Shown piece by piece: positions 7,755-15,151 of a stretch of 15,151 nt of DNA. Position 1 is the first letter of the stretch; each line of letters opens with the position of its first letter. Origin of the DNA: Larix sibirica (lineage: Eukaryota; Streptophyta; Pinopsida; Pinales; Pinaceae); assembly GCA_004151065.3 (NCBI GenBank), contig NWUY0300001093.1, positions 14,881-30,031 of the forward strand, read 5' to 3'. The notes beneath the pieces are model-generated. The model was not told the DNA's origin and made no database searches. It was given only the letters and a program-made list of their open reading frames with translations. The translations under genes were made by a program, and so were the position numbers.

Positions 7755-8750
7755 CTAATCAAATTTTTTTAATAGCCATTGCCAATCAGCAATCAAATAC
7801 CCATTTGGTTTGAGAAAGTAACCAAGTATTTGGTGCCTCGCATTTAGATCATCGATCCTAAATGGAAGTAAATTTGAAATAGCAGTGAGTTGTGCATCCT
7901 CCAGTTTATGCTTCAATAAAATAGATTTCCCATCGTTGATTAGCATACCAAGGAGCAACAAAATTGTTGAGTTATTTGCCACATATGCCCCATTCCTGTA
8001 CATCAGCACCCCCAAACAACATCACATCATCAACAAAGAATTGATGTGTGATCGAGTAAAGAGGAGATACCTGAATTCCAGAGATTAAGTGAATCATCTT
8101 TGCACAGTGTAACAATCTGCTGTAACCTTCAATGACAATCAGAAATAATAATGGGGACAGTGGGCAGCCTTGGCGAGCCCCCTGCAACACGAATAAACCA
8201 TGTAGGACAACCATTGATTAATATAGCAAAGTTAACTGATGTATGCATCCCATAATCCATTTTATGGCCACCCATGGAATACCATCTGACCATTGCCAAC
8301 CTAGGAAGGACCAATTCACATTATCATAAGCCCGACTACAAGTCCAATTGAAGGATGAGTGCTTGTAATCTTTTGATTTAATACTGTGCATCGCCTCTTG
8401 GGCCACACCCACGCATCCAGGATCTTGCCTACCATCCAAAAACCCATACTTGTTCAGGGAGAGCCCACAAGAGAGTACAGGCTTAATCCTACAGGCAATG
8501 ACCTTAGATATAACTTTTATATAAGGTTACACAGGGATATCGGACGAAAATCCATAAAGGATGTGGATTGGATACCTTAGGAATGAGTGTTACAAATGTG
8601 GCATTTAGAGTACCAGTCACCTCACCCATTAATCTAGTTTCTTCCACCATCTCCAAAATTTCCTGACCCATAATGTCAAAGAAAGCTAAGGAAAAGTTCC
8701 ACGGTCCAGCCATCTGGACCGAGGACTTTTGTCTTTTGCAAAGCCACACA
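7755..8750 (-). pseudogene. LINE A reverse transcriptase, frameshifted
   Basis: This enzyme copies the element RNA at a nicked target. Motifs appear in order across several frames: TFVTLIPKVSNP (near 8600), the motif A region with LQLDL in one frame and SRAYDNVNWSFL in the next (a one-base slip near 8335), ARQGCPLSPLLF (near 8170), and THQFFVDDVMLFG at about 8010-8045. Motif C reads FVDD, with both aspartates present. KHKLEDAQL and GYFLKPNGYLIADWQWLL follow. At least three frame changes make it non-functional. Confidence 0.9.
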
Positions 8751-9560
8751 AAACTGAATAAATCTCCTTTAGTGTAACCGGAAGAAAAATGTCATTGCCC
8801 TCCTGCTCAGAAAATAGTCGAGGATACTTACTGAACAACCTTGATTTGTTCAGCAATAGAAATCCACCAGGATCACGATAATAATCCATAAAGTGAGAAG
8901 TAGCCTCCCCTTGAAGATCCTTCAATGTCGAAATATTCTCCCCCAGCCGGTTCTTCAAATTCCATATAGAATTACCTATACGTCTGCTATTAGCAAATCT
9001 ATGAAAAAATTTGGAATTTTTATCTCCCAAAGATACCCACAAAGCCCTGCTCTTCAAACGCCACTGAGCTTCATCCCGATTCAGAAATTGTAGTTTGCAG
9101 CCCTCCAAGTTTGTCAATAATGTACGTGCATTCCGGAAGTGGACCGCCATGATGAGTAGCATTTATTGTAGAGATTTGTGAATCAATATCAGAGATTTCC
9201 AGCTTCTCTGCCTTCTTATGACCTTTGTCCCACTTTTTAACAGACTTCTTTAAAATGCCCAATTTATGTGTAAGTTTCAGTGACGGAGAGTGGATACCAT
9301 CCACCGGAGTACCAGTCCACACAGATCGCATGAGATCACTTAACGCTGGAATCTGCAGTAGGGTATAGTTAAACTTAAATGGATATGGGATCCGATAATG
9401 AGTAAAAAACCAACCATGATCTATATTTGTACAGATTCTGAACCAAATTATCATTCAGCATAAAACGATCAAGTTGTTTGGATATCCTCTCAGAACCTGA
9501 CCGCCCATTACCATGTAGGACTTAAAGGGACAGGCACAATGTCATTCAAGCCAATAAGTG
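8686..9560 (-). pseudogene. LINE A endonuclease C-terminus and linker
   Basis: 9480-9560 encodes, across two frames, LNDIVPVP and then GRSGSERISKQLDRFM, the end of an APE-type LINE endonuclease. HYRIPYPFKF and LKLTHKLGILKKSVKKWDK (9071-9454) are the start of the linker. RDEAQWRLKSRALWVSLGDK and NSKFFHRFANSRR (8686-9162) lead into reverse transcriptase. The catalytic N-terminal half of the endonuclease is missing because the element stops at about 9565. Confidence 0.8.
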
Positions 9561-9565
9561 AAGTT

Positions 9566-9678
9566 GGTCTTTACATGCCTTGTGAATCGCTTCTACTTTG
9601 CAACTTATTAGTAATTGCTTTATTTTTTAGGTTTAACCCCTAAAATTTATGAATCATGCAAGTAAGAGGTCTTTACCT
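9566..9678. repeat. Repeat blocks Y (9576-9620) and X (9624-9678), left of LINE B
   Basis: Block Y is 45 bp (begins TGCCTTGTGAATCGCTTCTA) and block X is 55 bp (begins TTTTTAGGTTTAACCCCTAA). Both recur at 12073-12171, but there X precedes Y. Y is identical in both places; X differs at two bases. GGTCTTTACA before Y resembles the end of X, so this could be a partial X-Y-X run. Confidence 0.9.
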
Positions 9679-9689
9679 TTGTTTTCATA

Positions 9690-10098
9690 ATGAAAAAGAT
9701 CTATACTTGATATTGAAGTATAAGTGATTACAGAAAATACCATCCAGACAGTCCTCTGCCATAATAGATCATGACCACAACTGTACCGTAAACTCCAGAC
9801 AGCGATCAGAAATACATGAAACACTACATCCCATAGCAACCAAACCAGTGAATCTGGCACATACAAAACCGATCCAGGATATACCAATCCTCAAGTAGAA
9901 ACAACAGGAAAACATATAGAAACTAATAGAAAAAGGGAAAATTAGTCAAAGAATACCAAAAAATACTCCAGTCCAAAAAATAGCCAACGCAGTGGCATAA
10001 TGAAGAAGGAGTATGATGTGAAATACAGCCGACCAGATATAAAAAAACTCCAAATAAACGAGGCCACAAAAAATAGTAAAATGCTAATGTGGGAAAAT
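9690..10098 (-). other. 3' untranslated region of LINE B
   Basis: Collinear with 5597-5975 of copy A. No coding sequence is supported; the open frames here are incidental. Confidence 0.7.
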
Positions 10099-10570
10099 CT
10101 ACCAGAAACCCGAGGCAGGCTGAGTCACACCGCTGATAATTTCATAATAGATCCGACCTTCAACAGCCCCCAGTCCACGACGAGAGACTGCATCGGCAAC
10201 ACAGTTATGTTCACGAAAAATATGAACAATAGCAGTCATGGAGCATATGTCCATAAAGTGTCTAGTATGATCCAACCATGAGTTAAGGGCAAGAACATTG
10301 ATGACAGCCGCAGAGTTGGCCCAGTTGACAATCACCAGAGAATCCCCCGCTGCCTGAGCCAATAATATGTTTGCCTTCGAGGAGAAAAAAAGAACCATCC
10401 ATAATGCCAAAAGCTCACCCTTTTAGTGTTGGTGCCTCTACCACCAGACATCCAAAGCAGGATTTGATCACCGCATGACAGTTCAATAAATGCTCCTGCC
10501 CCACAGAGCCCTGAAGAAGCAAGAGCAGCCCCATCAAAACGAGCACGGTTGCCGGAACTGAGTAAATGAG
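10099..10570 (-). pseudogene. LINE B RNase H domain, frameshifted
   Basis: The first acidic position is in ARFDGAAL (Asp at 10535-10533). Then GRGTNTK runs into a two-base insertion near 10414-10425, at the place of the second acidic residue, which throws the frame. The frame recovers with ALWMVLFFSSKANIL, GDSLVIVNWAN (third acid) and HIFREHNCVADAVSRRGL (fourth acid). Copy B keeps GDSL where copy A has GDFL, so the two copies decayed separately. Confidence 0.85.
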
Positions 10571-11426
10571 AAGGAAAGGTAATGCGATCCCGAATACCCG
10601 CAGCATGACTCTCCCGAGCAGACACATTAAACTCCGTTGATAAAGCCTGAATATGACATGCCACCCTGTTGGGCTCAGTGAAAATATTATCAAATAACAG
10701 CCGGTTTTGTGCCTTCTAGATCTCCCATGCCACAAGGCAGGCTAAGCACCCAAATTCTGAATTGACCGAAAACAAAGTCTTGATCCAGTCCTGTAATGAA
10801 AAATCAGACCCCCGCTGAATATGAATAAATGGATCAACGAAGAATGACCAGATCTTGACTGTATAAGGACAACCCACAAAGAGATGATAGAAGGATTCCT
10901 CATCACGGTGGCACATAAGACAAATATTAGGGCCCTGAAAACCTCGCTTTTGAAGATTACCCCAAATGAGGATTTTCCCGGCCAATAAGAGCCATGTAAA
11001 TATTTTCACTCTTAATGGGATACGCCACACCCAGCACACACTGTACCACCATTGCCAGTCTACTAAATTATTATAACATAATGCTTCATATGCCAATTGA
11101 GCCAATATCATACCATCATTTGAATTCCATGACCAGAGCAATCTATCATCCGACTCCATAATGCAAATATTAGCACGGTATAGGTCCAAAATGAAAGACT
11201 TCCATTCAGTAGCCATAGTGCTCACCAATCCAAGCTGCTCAACGCTAATCCAACAATGAAATTTTTTTGATGGTCCATTATAAACCAAAATTTGGTTGAG
11301 ATAATGATAACCTCGGCATCTAAGATGATGTATCAGAGCAAATGACAGCTTAAAAGAGGAAGGACCGCCAAATATAGGATCTTCCTCGATCCGAATATGT
11401 CGATCATTACCAGGCACCCAGGCCAA
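10571..11426 (-). pseudogene. LINE B zf-RVT region, one stop
   Basis: A long open stretch (236 codons from 11426 down to 10716) reads MAWVPGNDRHIRI, FHCWISVEQLGLV, LLWSWNSNDGMI, IPLRVKIFTWLLLAGK and CLMCHRDEESFYHLFVGCPY. It stops at a TAG near 10718 where copy A has Trp (WEIWKA). Reading resumes in frame toward RNase H. The Cys/His pattern matches copy A. This is the best-preserved coding part of either copy. Confidence 0.85.
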
Positions 11427-12055
11427 TCAATCAGCCATAACAGGGAAAGATAATAGTAAGCCCGCCCAGATATTGGATATACCCTTTGTTATTTTCCTTG
11501 TAGATCGAATCCATTGGATCGTAGTCATTATGCCAAAATATTTATCCTTTATTATACTGCCCCAAAAGTATTCAACCGTCAATGCACGCCATAAACTCTT
11601 TGCCAATAGTGCAGTGGAGAAAGAAAAAATATTCTTAATAGCCCATCCTCGCTGTGCATATGGACGAGTAAGTTTGATCCAATCCACTAAGTGGATTCTA
11701 TGTTTCCCAGTCCCAGACCAAATGAAACGGTGAATTTTCTGGTGGATGGAGGACAATATAGATCTAGGAATTTTGCACAAGGAGAACTAGAAAACCCCCA
11801 TGTTTTGTAAAACAGATTTGGCAAGTATGAGGCGACCACCACTGGATAACCAATGCCACTGCCGGTAAAATATCCTCAGATCAATTTTTTTTAATAGCCA
11901 TTGCCAATCAGCAATCATATACCCATTTGGTTTGAGAAAATAACCAAGATATTTGGTGCCCGCATTTAGTTCATCGATCCTAAATGGAAGTAAATTTGAA
12001 ATAGCAGTGAGTTGTGCATCCTCCAGTTTATGCTTCAATAAAATAGATTTCCCAT
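11427..12055 (-). pseudogene. LINE B reverse transcriptase C-terminal part
   Basis: Minus-strand peptides KHKLEDAQLTAISNLLPF, GYFLKPNGYMIADWQWLLKK, WHWLSSGGRLILAKSVLQ, KIPRSILSSIHQKIHRFIW and WIKLTRPYAQRGWAIKNI are those that follow the reverse transcriptase core. The core with motifs A-C is missing because the copy stops at 12055. A frame change sits near 11780, and a stop separates this part from the zf-RVT region. Confidence 0.85.
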
Positions 12056-12056
12056 N

Positions 12057-12171
12057 AGTGAGACCACTCTAGTTTTTAGGTTTAACCCCTAAAATTTAAG
12101 AATCATGCAGGTAAGAGGTCTTTACCTGCCTTGTGAATCGCTTCTACTTTGCAACTTATTAGTAATTGCTT
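12057..12171. repeat. Repeat blocks X (12073-12127) and Y (12127-12171), right of LINE B
   Basis: Here X and Y are contiguous (99 bp), in the opposite order from 9576-9678. The 16 bp 12057-12072 between the N and X has no counterpart on the left side. Confidence 0.9.
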
Positions 12172-12208
12172 CAAAGGTATTGTAAGAAGATCATTATCTC
12201 ATATTTCT

Positions 12209-12348
12209 AAATTTCCATAATTCTAAAGTAAAAATATTAAAATATTCATAATTTTAAATTTCCATTTCATTATTAGATAAATTTCCATAATTCTAAAGTA
12301 AAAATATTAAAATACTCATAATTTTAAATTTCCATTTCATTACTAGGT
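12209..12348. repeat. 70-bp two-copy tandem repeat
   Basis: Units 12209-12278 and 12279-12348 share AAATTTCCATAATTCTAAAG at their start and differ at about three bases. Confidence 0.95.
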
Positions 12349-12470
12349 ATTTATGTAAAAGCAAATAACATTTTTAGATAACAAGTATATTGTATAAAAG
12401 AGGATATTCAATTTGCAAAATCATCAATAAATAACTAATTATAAGCATAAGACTTTATAATACACACTAT

Positions 12471-12657
12471 ATTATATAGTACTTTAATTGCACAAAATCC
12501 TTAAACAATAAAGTTATTAATATTATTTTAGAAATAAATGTTAAAAATTAAAAAAAAATCTTGTTTAGATTATATAGTATTTTAATTGCACAAAATCCTT
12601 AAACAACAAAGTTATTAATATTATTTTAGAAATAAATGTTAAAAATTCAAAAAAATA
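12471..12657. repeat. 98-bp two-copy tandem repeat
   Basis: Units begin ATTATATAGTA at 12471 and 12569. They share TTTAATTGCACAAAATCCTT and TATTATTTTAGAAATAAATG with only a few changes. Confidence 0.95.
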
Positions 12658-13276
12658 TTGTTAAATAAATAATGAAACATAATGATAATGAAAAAAATAC
12701 AATGTGATGCATTTAATAAATGTTGCATTTTTTAACATTGACAATATCCTTCATCAACAAAGGCATTGTCATTACTTTAGAAATCAATTATACCACGACT
12801 TAGAATAATCCATCCAAGAGAACCCCTAAAGATTTATGGAACAGAAATATCTTTATTGGAGCCTTTCCCTTGCAATAAAATAAATGAAGGAAAATATTTT
12901 TAATGAATAATAACAATAATGGAGAAGTGATTTGATGCATTTTTTATTATTTAATAAATATAACTCATCAAAGATAGCTTAAACTAAAATGATGTATTTA
13001 TCTAATTATTTTATAATAAAAGTTATATTTGTATAAATAAGTTATTAAAGATTTGCCTAAATCAAAGCACAAGTTTTTATGCAAATAAAGTAATACAATA
13101 TAACATAATTTTTATTTAAGAATAAATAAAAAAACACATTACAAAGGGGTTTAGATGTCCTAGTATGGTTTTTCTTCTGAAAAAACCAAAGTGATATGCT
13201 TAACGCAAGTGAACTTAGATCGGATTAAGAAACATGGAAGGGGTCTTCTTAAGATTTGTAAGAGTAAACCAGCTGC

Positions 13277-13522
13277 CTCTATCCAAATTTTCTATGTTCC
13301 TTCTTCCAAATCAAGCCCTTGTCTCTATCTAAATTTTCTAGGTTCCTTCTTCCAAATCAAGTCCTTATTTGGACAAAGTATCATCTTTCATGTTGTTCTC
13401 CTTATAAATATGGAAGAAGGAAATGCCTTTGAAAATGTATTCCAACAATTTGACTTGTTCGTATAAAGGTTGCAAAGCTACATCTTGCATAATATAGAGG
13501 TATCAAAGCTACATCTTGCATA
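13277..13522. repeat. 46-bp and 31-bp tandem duplications in LINE C
   Basis: Units at 13277-13322 and 13323-13366 (TTCCTTCTTCCAAATCAAG in each) have a 46-bp period. CAAAGCTACATCTTGCATA occurs at 13473 and 13504 with a 31-bp period. Both periods are not multiples of three, and the second lies inside RNase H, so it adds to its frame damage. Confidence 0.9.
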
Positions 13523-13760
13523 CCAAAAGACCCAACTACTCAATCGATTAACAACTTGGAATCACCAAATGAAATCTTTGAAATGCCATTCTCCCTTGTC
13601 AAATTTAGTAGCATGCCAAAGCCTTCCATTTTGCCACGTTGTCTGAGCTCAATGCAGTTCCTATGAAGGAAATTTTATGGTTGTCACTAAAGTAGATGAT
13701 CCCATTAGCTCCACACTCACTTGTAGTTCTGTGGTAGGTTCCATAAAAAACAACCCATGG
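13330..13760 (-). pseudogene. LINE C RNase H domain, catalytic residues altered
   Basis: Pieces in several frames match the plant LINE RNase H order: FYGTYHRTTSECGANGIIYF, KISFIGTALSSDNVAKWKAL, ENGISKISFGDSKLLID and FFHIYKENNMKDDTLSK. The first acidic position (FDG in the family) is Tyr at 13745-13743, and the second (NxAEWKAL in the family) is Lys at 13631-13629. The third (GDS) and fourth (DD) are kept. Together with frame breaks and the 31-bp duplication, the domain is dead. Confidence 0.8.
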
Positions 13761-13779
13761 CTAAGATCTATCTATCCCC

Positions 13780-14420
13780 AAGTTGTGAACTTGTCTCTGG
13801 GATTTTGTCTTGGGAGTTACGTCAACACAATTATGTAGACATTTGATCCAACAATGGACTTAAAATGGAGGTAAATCCTTGTTGTTGAAAATCCCAAAAT
13901 TTCTTGCTAACCATATGGCTCTAGAGGCAGCCAAAGGAAGATATTTGTGTACTTTAAGAGATTTATTTTAAAACCAATGCTTCATATAGTCAAGAAGAGA
14001 ATCTATGCCAAGAACCCTAGCCATTTGCTATGAAATAAATTGCTTCCAAACATCTTTTGTGTAGGAGCACTGGACTAACAGGTGATCTTGTTCCAACTCA
14101 CACCTATAGAGCACAAACCTACCTAGCCCTTTCTTGGTCCTTTCTAGTTGAGCATCATGGGGTAAAACTTTATTTGCCAACACTATCCTCGTAACAATTA
14201 TTGATTTCAACGGGGCTCTAACTTTCCAAATTCTTCGTCGACAAGCTACTTCTGGTGCTTCTACTTCATACATGGCCTCAAATACTAGATTAGCTATGAA
14301 CTTACTCGAAGATGGATTTTTGGACCATACTAGAGTGTCCTCCTTTGATCTAATTCTAATGGCACTCCGCCATAATTTCCTAATACATTCTTGTTGTTGA
14401 ATTGCATCTTGACCTTCCAA
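13780..14420 (-). pseudogene. LINE C zf-RVT region
   Basis: A 130-codon open frame (14420-14028) reads CIRKLWRSAIRIRSKEDTLV, IWKVRAPLKSIIVTRIVLAN, then YRCELEQDHLLVQCSYTKDVW. This is a zf-RVT pattern in which the first Cys pair is partly lost (LYRCELEQDHLL). Downstream, LPLAASRAIWLARNFGIF (about 13880-13940) gives the W-x-IWLARN motif that usually follows. Confidence 0.8.
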
Positions 14421-15035
14421 ATGTAAAGCTTTTGTTCTTAACTAGCATTGTTGCCATAAAGTGGTTGTTGTTGGGTCTACTACATCTATGAGTACTCTTT
14501 TACCTTGACTATTTAGTGATTTTGTTAAATGTTGGGAGAGTTGAAATTGGCCATTGCAACTTTTCCATGCATCCCTCCCCAGTTTATGTTTTTTCCATCG
14601 CCTACTCACCATGCAAGTCAATTCCCAATCAGGGGAAAAAAGAACTAAGGTTTTTCAAATGATTGAGGCATTAGCATGCGATTTGATTGGAGACCAAATC
14701 CAATCTTCAAAGGGTCTACATATTAATGATAATGTTGTGCCATATCCCTTCTCCCTAGGTAATTCTGCACAAGCCCTTGGTTGCTAAGGCTTTACTGAAG
14801 TAATGTAAGTTTTTAGGCCCCAACCTCTAGCCTTTTCCATCATTCCAACTAGGATATAAGACCGAGTGGCAATATACAAAAAATGCATCAAGAACTAATT
14901 TAACCAGAGTCATCAAACCATTTATAGACAATGATCTCATACACCATGGGGTAATCCTCTTCTCTATTTTTTGATATAGCCAAATCCAATCATGAAAACC
15001 ATAATCATATGGTTTCAACAAAAATCAATAAATTG
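14421..15035 (-). pseudogene. LINE C reverse transcriptase C-terminal part
   Basis: LLKPYDYGFHDWIWLYQKIE and KRITPWCMRSLSINGLMTLV (near 14880-15025) equal the L-KP-Y-DW-WL-KIE-R-W-R-LS-G region after the reverse transcriptase core. Nearer to zf-RVT, WELTCMVSRRWKKHKLGRDA and TTTTLWQQC (about 14440-14640) are typical linker peptides. 14680-14820 is broken across frames. The polymerase motifs are not present in the window. Confidence 0.75.
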
Positions 15036-15151
15036 GAAATCATAAGTTCTAGTAATTAAATTAGTTAATCCGATTAGATTTTAAGATAACAATATAATTT
15101 TCATCTCTTTCAACTTTAATAGAAACAAATAAGGATTACTGAAAGAACAAC
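15036..15151. other. Flank of LINE C, nothing recognised
   Basis: AT-rich sequence with no continuing LINE similarity that I can see. Confidence 0.3.

Larger units (their letters stand above)
5587..9565 (-). mobile_element. LINE copy A (plant L1-type with RNase H), 5'-truncated
   Basis: A non-LTR retrotransposon on the minus strand. From its 5' side the remains run: endonuclease C-terminus, linker, reverse transcriptase, zinc-binding zf-RVT region, RNase H and a ~400-bp 3' untranslated region. The T10 run at 5587-5596 is the plus-strand image of the poly(A) tail. About 4 kb remain of a usual 6-7 kb element; the N-terminal endonuclease and any ORF1 are gone. Frames change repeatedly and stops occur, so it is inactive. 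No matching target-site duplication was found at its two ends. It shares its family with LINE copy B. Confidence 0.9.
9679..12055 (-). mobile_element. LINE copy B (same family as A), 5'-truncated
   Basis: A second head-to-tail member of the same L1-type family on the minus strand. It corresponds to 5597-7934 of copy A at roughly 88-90 percent identity by eye. It retains the 3' untranslated region, RNase H, zf-RVT and the C-terminal end of reverse transcriptase. It ends at 12055 next to the N at 12056, so the truncation point may be a real 5' end or an assembly break. A short T-rich TTTGTTTT at its left end may be the remnant of the tail. Confidence 0.9.
12172..13165. other. Very AT-rich intergenic stretch, no gene
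   Basis: Both strands are dense in stops. Apart from the two tandem duplications listed separately, only poly-A/T runs and simple AT-rich sequence are visible. This composition is common in intergenic plant DNA and in matrix-attachment-like regions; no specific role is claimed. Confidence 0.7.
13166..15035 (-). mobile_element. LINE C, a second and more decayed LINE family
   Basis: A minus-strand LINE remnant with end of reverse transcriptase, zf-RVT and RNase H, not closely similar at DNA level to copies A and B. Left limit is set near a T-rich TTTTTCTTCT at about 13168 and is uncertain. Right limit is where protein similarity fades at about 15035, so the element is 5'-truncated. There is no long intact frame; several stops and frame changes are present. 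No target-site duplication was recognised. Confidence 0.8.

Noticed and set aside
12172-13165. CRISPR array, replication origin or satellite array in the AT-rich stretch
   Set aside because: Repeats are only two-copy without regular spacers, and the window is plant nuclear DNA.
13191-13466. 91-codon plus-strand frame
   Set aside because: Antisense to LINE C RNase H; its repeated SSKSSPCLYLNF-like part comes from the 46-bp duplication.
14554-14787. 77-codon plus-strand frame
   Set aside because: Antisense to the LINE C linker region.
1-15151. tRNA, rRNA or other RNA genes
   Set aside because: No cloverleaf, ribosomal or snoRNA-like sequence was recognised on either strand by reading; a covariance-model scan was not possible.

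Overview
The window looks like land-plant nuclear DNA. It carries a BAHD acyltransferase gene with the family's typical single intron position, plant L1-type LINE retrotransposons with a C-terminal RNase H domain, long AT-rich stretches without genes and many short tandem duplications. The many decayed repeats and the sparse genes would suit a large genome such as a conifer's, but that is inference; no ribosomal, organellar or species-specific marker is visible. Three single N bases (438, 4122, 12056) and an AATTC left end (compatible with an EcoRI-cut clone) suggest an assembled clone with imperfect joins.

Layout. 1-1758: no firm gene; exon-like fragments on both strands, a diverged ~230-bp duplication and a 54-bp tandem repeat. 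1759-3224 (minus): a two-exon BAHD acyltransferase of the EPS1/At3g50280-like type. Its catalytic body is intact, but an in-frame stop and a frame change lie in the first ~40 codons. 3225-5586: the upstream side of that gene, built from duplications: an exact 2 x 40-bp minisatellite, a ~0.5-kb segment present twice (one copy carrying a 132-bp MITE-like foldback element), scattered 23-bp repeats and a 68-bp tandem repeat. 5587-9565 (minus): LINE copy A, 5'-truncated within the endonuclease domain and full of frameshifts. 9566-9678: short repeat blocks Y and X. 9679-12055 (minus): LINE copy B, same family, 5'-truncated within the reverse transcriptase. 12057-12171: X and Y again, in the other order. 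12172-13165: very AT-rich DNA with two large tandem duplications. 13166-15035 (minus): LINE C, a different and more decayed LINE family with two RNase H catalytic positions replaced.

Functionally, the only host gene that can be named is the BAHD enzyme, probably a pseudogene or a gene with sequence errors at its 5' end. All recognisable elements lie on the minus strand. None of the three LINEs can encode a working protein as it stands. I found no convincing new biological system; the most unusual structures are the permuted X/Y repeats around LINE B, the MITE present in only one of two tandem segments, and the repeated two-copy tandem duplications along the window.
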